A stretch of 64,000 nt of DNA from Halobacillus andaensis (GCF_014636475.1 NZ_BMEL01000001.1:496001-560000), one strand, 5' to 3'; shown: positions 44,610 to 53,163, numbered from the stretch's first letter. Numbers and translations are program-made. Notes: generated by a model from the sequence alone, not told the origin.

Positions 44610-46226
44610 ATGTTAAATGTACAAAACGTAAGTCTTCGCTTCGGAGATCAGAAGCTATTCGAAGACGTTAATATAAAATTTACGCCAGGCAATTGCTACG
44701 GGCTTATTGGGGCGAATGGCGCTGGGAAATCAACTTTTCTTAAGATTCTTAGTGGTGAAATTGAAGCTCAAACGGGAGAGGTATCTTTAAAGAATGATCA
44801 AAGACTAGCTGTCCTTAAGCAGAACCATTTCGAATATGATGAGTACCAGGTACTTCAAACGGTAATTATGGGTCACCAAAGACTTTATGAAGTCATGCAG
44901 GAAAAAGATGCAATTTATATGAAGGGTGATTTTACAGAAGAAGATGGTATGCGTGCTGCTGAACTTGAGGGTGAGTTCGCAGAGATGAACGGATGGGAAG
45001 CAGAATCTGAAGCTGCCCGATTACTAACAGGATTAGGCATCACTGAGAATCTACATGATAAAACAGTAAATGAGTTGAGTGGGGCTGAGAAGGTAAAAGT
45101 ACTACTGGCTCAAGCTTTATTTGGCAACCCAGATGTACTGCTGCTTGATGAGCCGACAAACCACCTTGATATTAAAGCGATCCAATGGCTTGAAGACTTT
45201 TTAATTGATTTTGAGAACACTGTAATTGTCGTTTCCCACGATCGACACTTCTTAAATAACGTGTGTACGCATATTGCAGATTTAGATTTTGGTAAGATTC
45301 AAGTTTATGTAGGAAACTATGATTTTTGGTATGAATCCAGCCAACTTGCACAAAAGATGGCAGAAGAACAAAACAAGAAAAAAGAAGAAAAAATTAAAGA
45401 CTTAAAAGAGTTTATCGCACGATTTAGCGCGAACGCATCAAAGTCTAAACAAGCCACATCTCGTAAAAAACTATTAGAGAAGATCACGCTGGACGATATC
45501 CAGCCTTCGTCTCGTAAATATCCTTACATTGCGTTTAAAGCAGATCGAGAGATAGGGAACGACCTGCTCATGGTTAAGAATCTTTCAAAAACTGTTGACG
45601 GGGTTAAGGTGTTAGATAATGTAAGCTTTACATTAAATAAGGATGATAAAGTAGCTCTTGTCGGAAGCAATGAAGTAGCGAAGACTACTTTATTCCAGAT
45701 TTTAATGGGTGAAATTGAGCCTGACGAAGGTTCTTACAAATGGGGAGTTACGACATCTCAAAGCTATTTTCCAAAAGATAACTCAGCATATTTCAGTCGC
45801 TCAGATATCAATTTGGTGGAATGGTTAAGACAATATTCACCTGAAGATGAAACCGAAACGTTCTTACGAAGCTTCCTAGGCCGTATGTTATTCTCAGGGG
45901 AAGAAGCATTAAAAAAACCTGATGTATTATCAGGAGGAGAGAAAGTACGTTGTATGCTATCTAAAATGATGCTTTCTGGGGCAAATGTTCTTCTTTTAGA
46001 TGAACCAACAAACCACTTGGATCTGGAGTCTATTACTTCATTAAACAAAGGGTTAATTAATTTCAAGGGATCCATTATTTTTGCTTCCCATGACCATGAA
46101 TTTATTCAAACAATTGCCAATCGAATTATTGAAATTACACCTAATGGCAGCATTATGGATAAAGAAATGACGTATGATGAGTTTTTACAAGATCCTGAGG
46201 TTCAAAAACAAATTGCATCTATGTAA
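44610..46226 (+). CDS. ABC-F family ATPase (YkpA/YbiT-like)
   Basis: 538 residues, two ABC domains without membrane helices, joined by a charged linker (~235-310). NBD1: Walker A GANGAGKST, signature NELSGAEKVKV, Walker B VLLLDEPTNHLD. NBD2: signature VLSGGEKVRC, Walker B VLLLDEPTNHLD, but the Walker A reads GSNEVAKTT rather than GxNGxGKT, a variant I associate with this subfamily. ABC-F proteins act on the ribosome E site. A resistance role is not implied. Confidence 0.9.
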   Translation: MLNVQNVSLRFGDQKLFEDVNIKFTPGNCYGLIGANGAGKSTFLKILSGEIEAQTGEVSLKNDQRLAVLKQNHFEYDEYQVLQTVIMGHQRLYEVMQEKDAIYMKGDFTEEDGMRAAELEGEFAEMNGWEAESEAARLLTGLGITENLHDKTVNELSGAEKVKVLLAQALFGNPDVLLLDEPTNHLDIKAIQWLEDFLIDFENTVIVVSHDRHFLNNVCTHIADLDFGKIQVYVGNYDFWYESSQLAQKMAEEQNKKKEEKIKDLKEFIARFSANASKSKQATSRKKLLEKITLDDIQPSSRKYPYIAFKADREIGNDLLMVKNLSKTVDGVKVLDNVSFTLNKDDKVALVGSNEVAKTTLFQILMGEIEPDEGSYKWGVTTSQSYFPKDNSAYFSRSDINLVEWLRQYSPEDETETFLRSFLGRMLFSGEEALKKPDVLSGGEKVRCMLSKMMLSGANVLLLDEPTNHLDLESITSLNKGLINFKGSIIFASHDHEFIQTIANRIIEITPNGSIMDKEMTYDEFLQDPEVQKQIASM

Positions 46227-46230
46227 ATGC

Positions 46231-46267
46231 TAAAGCTGACTCCATTTAGGAGTCAGCTTTTTTTATT
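46231..46267 (+). terminator. Intrinsic terminator after the ABC-F gene
   Basis: Arms AAAGCTGACTCC / GGAGTCAGCTTT (46232-46243, 46249-46260), then TTTT. Confidence 0.9.
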
Positions 46268-46520
46268 TATGAACAAGAATATTTATAAATTCCTATTGCA
46301 ATTTACATTATTGTACGCAAGAAACGACAAATCAATCGAATATAATGGAAAAATATGTAGACGGATAAGTATAATTGCCTATTTTGTAAACTTAATGCAA
46401 AACAAGCGTCACAGTTGAAAAGAAACTGTTAGCTGTTTGTTCTTAAATTTTATTGAGAATCTGTTAATCTTGTAATTGTGGTTAATTCAAACACATCAAT
46501 TTTCGAGGAGGACTTTACAA

Positions 46521-47357
46521 ATGAAAAAAACAGCTTTCTCAATAGCAGCTACCGCAGCACTTACAGGTGCTTTTGCAACTGGTGTAAGTGCCGACGAATA
46601 TAAAGTAAACAAAGGTGATACTCTTTGGAGCATTTCTCAAGAAAAAGGAGTATCCGTTGACAAATTAAAAGAACTAAACAACTTAAGCTCAGATCTAATT
46701 GTAACGAATCAATCATTAAAAGTATCTGGTGAACAACAAGAACAACAAAGCACGTACACGGTTGAATCTGGTGACTCACTTTACAAAATCGGACAAGATT
46801 TCGATGTCTCTGTGGATAACTTAAAGGAATGGAACGGTCTTTCCGATTCATTAATCTATCCTGGTGATGAGCTTTCTGTAAGTGGTCAAGCTTCATCTGA
46901 AGCACCACAAACAGAAGAAACATCTTCTAATGAAAGTTCTGAAGAATCAACTGAACAAACTTCAACTGAATCTAGCAACGAAGAATCTAGCAGCTCAGAA
47001 GAACAATCATCACAAGAATCTCAAGAACAAACTGACAGCTCTCAAGATACGAGTAACGACGTAATTAAAGAAGTAAATGTAGAAGCAACTGCTTATACTG
47101 CTGACTGTACTGGATGCACTGGTGTAACAGCTACAGGTATCGATCTAAATGCAAACCCTGATCAGAAAGTTGTTGCAGTAGATCCTGACGTTATTCCACT
47201 AGGCTCTAAAGTGTATGTTGAAGGTTACGGTGAAGCAATTGCCGGAGATACTGGCGGTGCGATCCAAGGTAATAAAATCGATCTTTATATGCAAGACCGT
47301 GGCGAAGCGCTTGACTTCGGTCGTCAAAACGTAACAATTCAAGTATTAGCTGAATAA
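46521..47357 (+). CDS. yocH: YocH-like LysM and 3D-domain cell-wall protein
   Basis: 278 residues. Signal peptide (1-24, cleavage after VSA), two LysM repeats (~26-70 KVNKGDTLWSISQ; ~78-123 TVESGDSLYKIGQ), a ~60-residue Ser/Glu/Gln/Thr linker, and a C-terminal 3D domain with VEATAYTADCTGCTGVTATG and the three Asp of VAVDPDVIPLG, AGDTGG and NKIDLYM. Expected to be a secreted peptidoglycan-binding lytic enzyme. In B. subtilis yocH is controlled by WalKR; I saw no properly spaced WalR site here. AGGAGG precedes ATG 46521. The 290-nt upstream gap is AT-rich with no gene. Confidence 0.93.
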   Translation: MKKTAFSIAATAALTGAFATGVSADEYKVNKGDTLWSISQEKGVSVDKLKELNNLSSDLIVTNQSLKVSGEQQEQQSTYTVESGDSLYKIGQDFDVSVDNLKEWNGLSDSLIYPGDELSVSGQASSEAPQTEETSSNESSEESTEQTSTESSNEESSSSEEQSSQESQEQTDSSQDTSNDVIKEVNVEATAYTADCTGCTGVTATGIDLNANPDQKVVAVDPDVIPLGSKVYVEGYGEAIAGDTGGAIQGNKIDLYMQDRGEALDFGRQNVTIQVLAE

Positions 47358-47369
47358 TCGTAAGAAATG

Positions 47370-47408
47370 AAAAGCCTGCTATTGCCCCCACAATAGTGGG
47401 CTTTTTTT
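47370..47408 (+). terminator. Intrinsic terminator of yocH
   Basis: AAAGCCTGCTATTG / CAATAGTGGGCTTT with two wobble pairs, then a T-run. Confidence 0.88.
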
Positions 47409-47514
47409 ATTTGTCATTGTTTAGACGAAATCCATATTAAATCGGTTTCATTTTAATTGATATTCCTTTAGAAATTTGTAGAATATTGCTAAACTATAAA
47501 CTTAAGTGATTTTT

Positions 47515-48054
47515 ATGATCGGAGTGATAAGTATATTAAGAATTGCGATACTAGGTTCGGCAGGATCGGGAAAATCGACGTTAGCTAAAAACTTAGGTTC
47601 GATATTAAATATAGAGGTTGTTCATATAGACCAGCTTTTTTGGAAACCTGGTTGGTTACAGTCTACCCAAGAAGAGTTACTGACTAAACAGGAAATTCAT
47701 CTTCAGAAACAATCGTGGATTATAGAAGGGAACTATAGCACTGTTTGGGAAGATCGACTTCAAGCTGCGGATACGGTCATTTTTCTTGATATGAATCGTT
47801 TCCTATGCACTTATCGAGTGCTGAATCGCTGGATGAAGTATAGAGGAAGGACAAGAGAAGATCTTGCCGAAGATTGCCCGGAGCGAATGACCATGGAATT
47901 TATCCGCTATGTTTGGCAATTTCCCGAAAAGAAGAGAGATAAAATTTATCGAACAACATTACAACAAAACGATCATGCTCAAATCCTTATTTTCAAAAAC
48001 AGGAAAGCAATTCACCATTTCTTACAACACCGTCCATTCTCTCTAAATACTTAG
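47515..48054 (+). CDS. P-loop kinase-like protein (FlaR/adenylate-kinase-related)
   Basis: About 179 residues. The P-loop ILGSAGSGKSTLAK is near the N-terminus; VVHIDQLFWKPGW and WIIEGNYSTVWEDRLQAADTVIFLD are hallmarks of the FlaR/YqaA small nucleotide-kinase-like family. The start is unclear: ATG 47515 has a weak site, while a good GGAGTGA sits at 47521-47527 inside the frame and no AUG follows it at a normal distance. The gene ends inside the repeat copy at 48049. Confidence 0.8.
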   Translation: MIGVISILRIAILGSAGSGKSTLAKNLGSILNIEVVHIDQLFWKPGWLQSTQEELLTKQEIHLQKQSWIIEGNYSTVWEDRLQAADTVIFLDMNRFLCTYRVLNRWMKYRGRTREDLAEDCPERMTMEFIRYVWQFPEKKRDKIYRTTLQQNDHAQILIFKNRKAIHHFLQHRPFSLNT

Positions 48055-48092
48055 TAGTAACTCCGAATTGATATTAAAAAAACATACAATAA
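48049..48092 (+). repeat. Terminus-type repeat, copy A (candidate Ter site)
   Basis: The first 21 bases (48049-48069, ACTTAGTAG...CCGAATT) are identical to the reverse complement of 53375-53395; similarity continues over ~44 bp, ending in ATACAATAA in both. It covers the last codons of the kinase-like gene and lies 82 nt before the RTP/PadR-like gene. See the finding on a fork trap. Confidence 0.7.
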
Positions 48093-48173
48093 TAACCGAA
48101 CAAATGTACTTATTATTAGACAAACCCTGACCACTTTATTGTAAAATAGAAGAAAAGAGTGGGAGAGGTTACT

Positions 48174-48554
48174 ATGTCTCATAAAAACAATCCTAAAAAG
48201 TTTGCTTTAAATATGAGTGCAGCTCAATTTACTAAGTTTTACATTATGCATTTGCTGCAAGTTAGTCAACCCATGATCAGCGAGCATTTTAAAGCTGAAT
48301 TCAAAAATCTTACTAAAAATTGGATCCCTGCACCTTCAACTTTACTTGATACATTGCATGAGATGACAGAAGAAGGGTTACTCTATCGAAAAGAAGACTT
48401 CAAATCTCACGAGAAAAAAAGACAGAAGGTATACTGGTATTACTTAACCGATGCTGGTAAAGAAGAATTTAATGTTCTAAAGAAACGTTATAAGATATTA
48501 TTTGAAGAACAGCAAATGGTATTAAATCAAATCATGAAAAATATATATCGCTAG
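48174..48554 (+). CDS. Winged-helix DNA-binding protein, PadR / replication terminator protein type
   Basis: 126 residues. A winged-helix core begins FTKFYIMHLLQ; then SEHFKAEFKNLTKNWIPAPSTLLDTLHEMTEEGLL and a wing ending VYWYYLTDAGKEEF; a long C-terminal helix EEFNVLKKRYKILFEEQQMVLNQIM could be the dimer coiled coil. The order and spacing resemble B. subtilis RTP (YGLKLLEVLRSEFKEIGF...EVYRSLHELLDDGIL...) as well as PadR regulators. Position 4.5 kb from dif and next to one of a pair of inverted repeats favours the RTP reading (inference). ATG 48174 follows GGGAGAGG. Confidence 0.75.
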   Translation: MSHKNNPKKFALNMSAAQFTKFYIMHLLQVSQPMISEHFKAEFKNLTKNWIPAPSTLLDTLHEMTEEGLLYRKEDFKSHEKKRQKVYWYYLTDAGKEEFNVLKKRYKILFEEQQMVLNQIMKNIYR

Positions 48555-48581
48555 ATGCAAAACGATAGAAAGGGCTGCGTA

Positions 48582-49586
48582 ATGAAATTAAGTGTGTTAG
48601 ATCAGAGTCCTATTTCGAAAGGTAACACAGCAGAAGAGGCGTTGCATCAAACGCTTGAGTTGGCAAAACTTACCGATTCATTAGGTTATCATCGGTACTG
48701 GGTCGCAGAACATCACAATACAAATGGATTAGCCGGCAGTTCTCCAGAGGTTTTAATCGGAAGAATTGCTTCTCTTACCGAAAAGATACGAGTGGGGTCC
48801 GGCGGAGTGCTTTTACCTCAATACAGTCCATTAAAAGTAGCAGAAAATTTTAAAGTATTAGAAGCTTTATTTCCAAACAGAATTGATTTAGGATTAGGCA
48901 GGTCTCCTGGTGGAGGCAAGAAAACGAGGGCAGCTTTAAACGATGGATATGATAAACCATTAAGTTCTTTCTCCCGCCAAATTAAAGAAGTCCAGCAATT
49001 TCTGACTGCGGAAATTCCTAAGGACCATTCGTATTATGGAGTCTCTGCAAAGCCATCAACGAAGAGGAATCCTGAATTATGGGTGCTGGGACTTACGGAA
49101 AGAGGAGCACGCCATGCGGCTGTGAACGGAACGGGTTATACATTTGGCCATTTTATTAACCCTGACCAAGCCATTTCATCTATTGAAGCTTATCGCGAAA
49201 AATTTAAGGCCTCTTCAAATTTAACAGAACCAAAAATTAATGCGTGTGTATTTGTTGTTTGTGCCGAAACGAATGAAAAAGCTGAAAAATTAGCAAAAAG
49301 CCAGGATATGTGGCTGTTGCAGGTAGAAAAAGGCTTAGACACACGTGTCCCATCGGTAGAAGAAGTTGAATCTACTGACTTTTCCTCTAGGGAATTAAGC
49401 AAAATTAAAAGTAATCGAAGAAGATGTATTATTGGTGATCCAGTGCATGTGTATAATCGATTAAAGGATTTATGTGACAGCTACCATACAGATGAATTAT
49501 TATTAATTACAAATATCTATGACTTCCATGAGAAAAAGAAGTCCTATCAACTAATTGCAGATTATATAAAGAGCAAAGAACAGTAA
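48582..49586 (+). CDS. Luciferase-like flavin-dependent monooxygenase
   Basis: 334-residue LLM-class protein (bacterial-luciferase TIM barrel). Recognisable: MKLSVLDQSPISKGNTAEEAL, HRYWVAEHHN, GSSPEVLIGRIA, RVGSGGVLLPQYSPLKVAENF and LGLGRSPGG. It binds reduced FMN/F420-like flavin; substrate unknown, similar to B. subtilis YtmO/YvbT relatives. ATG 48582 follows AAAGGG; the ATG at 48555 immediately follows the previous stop and has no clear site. Confidence 0.9.
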   Translation: MKLSVLDQSPISKGNTAEEALHQTLELAKLTDSLGYHRYWVAEHHNTNGLAGSSPEVLIGRIASLTEKIRVGSGGVLLPQYSPLKVAENFKVLEALFPNRIDLGLGRSPGGGKKTRAALNDGYDKPLSSFSRQIKEVQQFLTAEIPKDHSYYGVSAKPSTKRNPELWVLGLTERGARHAAVNGTGYTFGHFINPDQAISSIEAYREKFKASSNLTEPKINACVFVVCAETNEKAEKLAKSQDMWLLQVEKGLDTRVPSVEEVESTDFSSRELSKIKSNRRRCIIGDPVHVYNRLKDLCDSYHTDELLLITNIYDFHEKKKSYQLIADYIKSKEQ

Positions 49587-49605
49587 AAGGGAAAGTAGGG
49601 TTAAC

Positions 49606-50472
49606 ATGTTTACGGATCATATAGGCAGTGTGCAGGAACTAAAGGTCATCAAAAAGAAAGCAGAAGGTTTCATCTTAACCGATGGAAGAGAAGAAATTTT
49701 ATTACCTAACGAACAAATAGAAATTGAAATACAAGAATTAGATCAAACCATCCCTGCGTTTATTTATCAAAATAGAAACAAAGAGGTCGTGGCTTCTGCA
49801 ATCATTCCAGAAGTAACATTAGAATCTTATGGCTGGGCAGAGGTAGAGGAGGTTGTACCTAATCTCGGCGCTTTTGTAAACATAGGGTTAGATAAGGCAT
49901 TTCTGGTATCTAAGGATGAACTTCCATTCAAAAAATCCGTATGGCCGAAAGAAGGCGATTTTCTCTTCGTAAGTTTAGAAAAGGATAAGAAAGGGAGAAT
50001 TTTTGCAGAACCGATTTCAGAAAGCGAAGTATTAGAGGACCTCGAAGCAGCCCCTCAATCGTTATTATACGACACAGTGGCAGGACGTGTTTATCGTTCT
50101 ACAAAGGCCGGATCGTTTGTTTTAACTGAACAGGGATATAGAGGGTTTGTACACCCGAATGAAAGAAAAGAGGAACCCCGCTTAGGAGAAACGGTAGAAG
50201 CTCGGGTGATTGATGTGAAAAGCGATGGTACAATCAACCTTTCATTACGCCCGTTAAAGCAGAATGTACTTAAGGATGATGCCGAAACCATTTATTCCTA
50301 TCTTGTTGAAAACGATGGAGTTATGGAATTTACGGATAAAAGCACCCCTGATGAGATACGTGATACCTTTCAAATTAGTAAAGCTGCGTTCAAAAGAGCA
50401 TTAGGTACACTATTGAAAGAAAGAAAAATCGTTCAAAAAGATGGTAAAACTTATATCCAGCACGAGAACTAA
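49606..50472 (+). CDS. yitL: CvfB family S1 RNA-binding protein (YitL)
   Basis: 288 residues. Three S1-like OB domains (~1-60, 65-135, 145-215) and a C-terminal winged helix (~225-285, FQISKAAFKRALGTLLKERKI then DGKTYIQ), the plan of Staphylococcus CvfB, an RNA-binding regulator of virulence and growth genes. GYRGFVHPNERKEEPRLGETVEARVIDVKSDG is the best S1 stretch. Ribosome site AAAGTAGGG. Own terminator follows. Confidence 0.92.
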   Translation: MFTDHIGSVQELKVIKKKAEGFILTDGREEILLPNEQIEIEIQELDQTIPAFIYQNRNKEVVASAIIPEVTLESYGWAEVEEVVPNLGAFVNIGLDKAFLVSKDELPFKKSVWPKEGDFLFVSLEKDKKGRIFAEPISESEVLEDLEAAPQSLLYDTVAGRVYRSTKAGSFVLTEQGYRGFVHPNERKEEPRLGETVEARVIDVKSDGTINLSLRPLKQNVLKDDAETIYSYLVENDGVMEFTDKSTPDEIRDTFQISKAAFKRALGTLLKERKIVQKDGKTYIQHEN

Positions 50473-50480
50473 ACTTTTTT

Positions 50481-50515
50481 AATCCCCGCATCAAAGAATG
50501 CGGGGATTTTATTTT
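50481..50515 (+). terminator. Intrinsic terminator of the cvfB homologue
   Basis: Arms AATCCCCGCAT / ATGCGGGGATT (50481-50491, 50498-50508), then TTATTTTT. Confidence 0.9.
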
Positions 50516-50593
50516 TAAAAAATTATTCATTGAATAATTCTATTCGTCTTAAACAAAAATAACGGAAGATAGATAATGAATGAGGTGTAGTGA

Positions 50594-51835
50594 ATGGCTA
50601 ACGATTCGAAGGATCAAACAGTTAGCAAATGGTGTCTAGTGAGCATGGCCTCCATTCCGCTTGTCATGACATTAGGAAATTCAATGTTAATTCCAGTACT
50701 GCCGATCTTTGAAAAAAAAGTAGGAATTTCTTCATTTCAGTCTAGTATGATTATTACAAGTTATTCGGTCGCAGCTATTTTCCTTATACCTGTAGCCGGA
50801 TATTTATCCGATCGTTATGGGAGGAAAATTGTCATCCTTCCTAGTTTAATCATTGCTCTTATAGGAGGTTTGATCGCTGGTTTTGCATCTTGGAAAATGA
50901 ATGATCCTTTCACCTGGATTGTTATTGGCCGGGTGCTGCAAGGAATTGGTGCTGCCGGAGCAACTCCTATTATATTACCTTTAGTGGGGGATTTGTATAA
51001 AGATGATGATGAAAAAACGAGTTCTTGTTTAGGAATTATTGAAACATCAAATACCTTTGGAAAAGTTTTAAGTCCAATTTTAGGGGCTTTATTTGCTGCA
51101 TTTATTTGGTTTTTACCGTTTTTCTCTATTTCATTTTTTAGCTTGATCTCGATTATCTTAGTTTTCTTTTTCATAAAGGCTCCTAAGAAAGAAGAAAAAC
51201 CGCCTAAATTCAAGGCATTTATTAAGAAAACGAAGAAGATATTTGCTGAAGAAGGTAAGTGGCTGTATACGGTGTTTCTAACAGGTGTATATTTAATGTT
51301 AATTCTGTTTGGCGTTTTGTTTTTTCTTTCAGATATATTTGAAAAAATCCATGGTTTGTATGGGGTGAAAAAAGGGTTTTATCTAGCCATCCCGTTATTT
51401 GGTTTGTGTTTAGCCTCTTTTTTCACAGGTAAGATAATCAAAGGTGATATTAAGGTAATGAAAAGGGTATTGATGGTTGGTCTACTTATATCTTCTTGTA
51501 CAGTCATATTTATAGGAATGGTAAGTGAGAAATTACTATGGCTGCTAGTTATTACTACACTGATGGGTATTGCTATTGGAGCCATACTGCCTACGCTTGA
51601 CGCGATGATCACTGAGGGGATAGAGAAAGAAGAGCGTGGTACGATCACCTCATTTTACAGCTCATCTAGGTTTATAGGGGTTGCACTAGGACCTCCGGTA
51701 ATGTCGATGGTTATGAAAAATTATTTAAATGTTAGCTATATATCTGCTGGCGGCGCAGGTATTGTGCTTCTTTTATTCACTTTACTAATGATAAAAACAG
51801 ATAAGTCAAAAAAGACGAAAGAAAGCATTGCATAA
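50594..51835 (+). CDS. Major facilitator superfamily transporter (DHA1 type)
   Basis: 413 residues with ~12 hydrophobic helices. Motif A DRYGRKIVIL lies between helices 2 and 3, and RVLQGIGAAGATPI is motif B in helix 4; the middle loop is Lys-rich (~195-215). Typical of small drug-efflux H+ antiporters, but the substrate is unknown. AATGAGGTG precedes ATG 50594. Confidence 0.9.
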   Translation: MANDSKDQTVSKWCLVSMASIPLVMTLGNSMLIPVLPIFEKKVGISSFQSSMIITSYSVAAIFLIPVAGYLSDRYGRKIVILPSLIIALIGGLIAGFASWKMNDPFTWIVIGRVLQGIGAAGATPIILPLVGDLYKDDDEKTSSCLGIIETSNTFGKVLSPILGALFAAFIWFLPFFSISFFSLISIILVFFFIKAPKKEEKPPKFKAFIKKTKKIFAEEGKWLYTVFLTGVYLMLILFGVLFFLSDIFEKIHGLYGVKKGFYLAIPLFGLCLASFFTGKIIKGDIKVMKRVLMVGLLISSCTVIFIGMVSEKLLWLLVITTLMGIAIGAILPTLDAMITEGIEKEERGTITSFYSSSRFIGVALGPPVMSMVMKNYLNVSYISAGGAGIVLLLFTLLMIKTDKSKKTKESIA

Positions 51836-51840
51836 GCGAA

Positions 51841-51876
51841 AAGGTGCCAAACCTTAACGGATGGCACCTTTTTTTA
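51841..51876. terminator. Terminator of the MFS gene
   Basis: Arms AAGGTGCCA / TGGCACCTT (51841-51849, 51862-51870) then TTTTTT. The right arm lies within the last codons of the opposing gene. Confidence 0.88.
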
Positions 51877-52411
51877 TGAGGTATTTTTTATCTTTTAGGA
51901 ATTGAGGATGTATGGCTTTTGCTTCTTTTGAAAGGTTACCAAGATTGACATCAGCTCCATACATGTAGCATTGCCAGACAGTTTTCGTGCAGTACTGGAC
52001 TTCATCAGAGCTTCCGAGAGGCGTGAATACCCGATACGCAGCTCTTGAATGCTTTTCATATAACGTTTTAAGATAGTCTGCAGCCTGAATGCCTAGAAAA
52101 GGGGTCTTAGGAGCGAATACCGTAATCGAACGAAATTTACGGCAGTAATTTACTACTGAATCTTGAATTAAACCTGCAGGAACGGAATGAACGACTTTGT
52201 CTTCGTGATTCACAATCCCAACATGACCAACATATTTTGATTCGCTTTTCCCAATAGGGGAAAATAATAAATCTCCTGGTTTTATTTTAATATTCGTGCC
52301 TGGATAGCATGCTTCATCCTCCTGTATCACCGGCGCCGTCACTTTTTTAGGCCGGGTTAATAGGAGAGCCATACCTGCCAGGATGCTTATTAATAGTGAT
52401 CTTTTTTTCAT
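51854..52411 (-). CDS. YiiX/YebB-like NlpC/P60-type cysteine hydrolase, membrane-anchored
   Basis: 185 residues. A short N-terminal hydrophobic segment (MKKRSLLISILAGMALLL) is followed by a permuted papain-like fold: IKPGDLLFSPIG, YVGHVGIVNHEDKVVHSVP (catalytic His) and VQYCTKTVWQCYMYG (Cys). Such enzymes cut amide bonds in wall peptides or lipids. It is the first - strand gene before the terminus region. No partner gene is adjacent. Confidence 0.85.
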   Translation of the reverse strand: MKKRSLLISILAGMALLLTRPKKVTAPVIQEDEACYPGTNIKIKPGDLLFSPIGKSESKYVGHVGIVNHEDKVVHSVPAGLIQDSVVNYCRKFRSITVFAPKTPFLGIQAADYLKTLYEKHSRAAYRVFTPLGSSDEVQYCTKTVWQCYMYGADVNLGNLSKEAKAIHPQFLKDKKYLIKKGAIR

Positions 52412-52538
52412 TTAAGAGTCATCCTTACATATCCATGCTTATCATAATCTATTTTAGTTTACTCATTAAAAGATTTCAAAGATAGGGGATTTGAAAAAAG
52501 AGGGTTATGCCAATAAAGAGTGCTAAAATTTACACTTT

Positions 52539-52552
52539 CGAACAAATGTTCG
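52539..52552 (+). promoter_or_regulatory. LexA (SOS) operator
   Basis: CGAACAAATGTTCG, a perfect match to the Gram-positive SOS box CGAACN4GTTCG. TTACAC (-35) and TATAAA (-10) flank it with 18-nt spacing, so it overlaps the promoter of the broken gene at 52584. Confidence 0.85.
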
Positions 52553-52583
52553 GTATAAAAAATAGAAGGGAGAGGAGAATAAA

Positions 52584-52858
52584 TTGAATGAAGAAATTAA
52601 CAAGAGGCGTAATAGAACGATGACGAATGAAGAAATAGTGAGGTTGTATGTAAGTGGGGGAAGAACAGTGATATTGCTAAGAAAGATCATGTGTCACCAA
52701 GGTATGTTAATCTTTTGCTGAAGCGTGCGAATGTGGAAAGATGGACGCGGGGAAGCTGGAAGAGAAAATATCAAGTGAATGAACATTATTTCAAAACGGA
52801 TTCGAATAATATGGCATACATGGAAAAAGTTCTGCTAAATCATAAGAGGTTATTTTGA
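52584..52858 (+). pseudogene. Frameshifted, truncated endonuclease-like gene under LexA control
   Basis: GGGAGAGGAG precedes TTG 52584 (MNEEINKRRNRTMTNEEIVRL then YVSGG). At the five-G run 52656-52660 the frame must shift by -1 to continue as KNSDIAKKDHVSPRYVNLLL, KRANVERWTRGSWKRKYQVN and EHYFKTDSNNMAYMEKVLLNHKRLF, stop 52856. One lost G explains it. The helix-turn-helix followed by NEHYFKTDSNNMAY resembles the N-terminal half of LAGLIDADG-type endonucleases of Firmicutes; the catalytic part is missing. Clearly inactive unless the sequence is wrong. Confidence 0.7.
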
Positions 52859-52897
52859 TGGAGATGGCTGAGTATATAAAAATAAATATTTTGTTAA

Positions 52898-52987
52898 TAT
52901 CGTGAGTGGATTTCTAAAGAAAAATCATTGTCTTTAGAAAGAAAATATCAAGTTTTTACTAATTTATTAAACCAGGTAAATGAGTGA
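52898..52987 (+). pseudogene. Decayed coding fragment
   Basis: An open stretch reads REWISKEKSLSLERKYQVFT then NLLNQVNE, stop 52985. It has protein-like composition but no start or ribosome site and a stop codon just upstream (52895). It is probably the C-terminal scrap of a lost gene, perhaps the same one as 52584-52858 since it shares that frame. Family unknown. Confidence 0.45.
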
Positions 52988-53073
52988 TTTAAAGGTTCCG
53001 GAAAACCATCTGTGCGGATCTAATTTAGGGAAGGTAAGTAGTTTGAAGAACTAATAATTTATTTTTATTTTCT

Positions 53074-53101
53074 AGTTAACATAATATATATTATAGGAAG
53101 T
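53074..53101 (-). other. dif: Chromosome dimer resolution site dif
   Basis: 28 bases that match the reverse complement of the published B. subtilis dif at 26 positions: arm AGTTAACATAA, centre TATATA, arm TTATAGGAAGT. B. subtilis has T at position 5 and C at position 20. CodV and RipX (XerC/D) would act here to resolve chromosome dimers. It marks the replication terminus, and gene orientation changes around it. Confidence 0.88.
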
Positions 53102-53116
53102 TATGCACAAAAGCTT

Positions 53117-53163
53117 AATTGTGTCTCAATAACTAAGTATACTCTTGATAGTGAGACACAATT
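53117..53163. repeat. Inverted repeat 15 bp from dif
   Basis: Perfect 11-bp arms AATTGTGTCTC / GAGACACAATT (53117-53127, 53153-53163) with a 25-nt loop that can add an ACTA / TAGT pair. No T-tract, so not an evident terminator. Surrounding DNA (52990-53430) is AT-rich and holds no gene I can support. Confidence 0.75.

Noticed and set aside
44610-46226. Antibiotic-resistance ABC-F protein
   Set aside because: Features match the housekeeping YkpA/YbiT branch, not the Vga/Msr/OptrA resistance branches; no antibiotic-type linker evident.
48098-48111. Second LexA box upstream of the RTP/PadR-like gene
   Set aside because: CGAACAAATGTACT resembles the SOS box but breaks the essential GTTC half; kept as coincidence.
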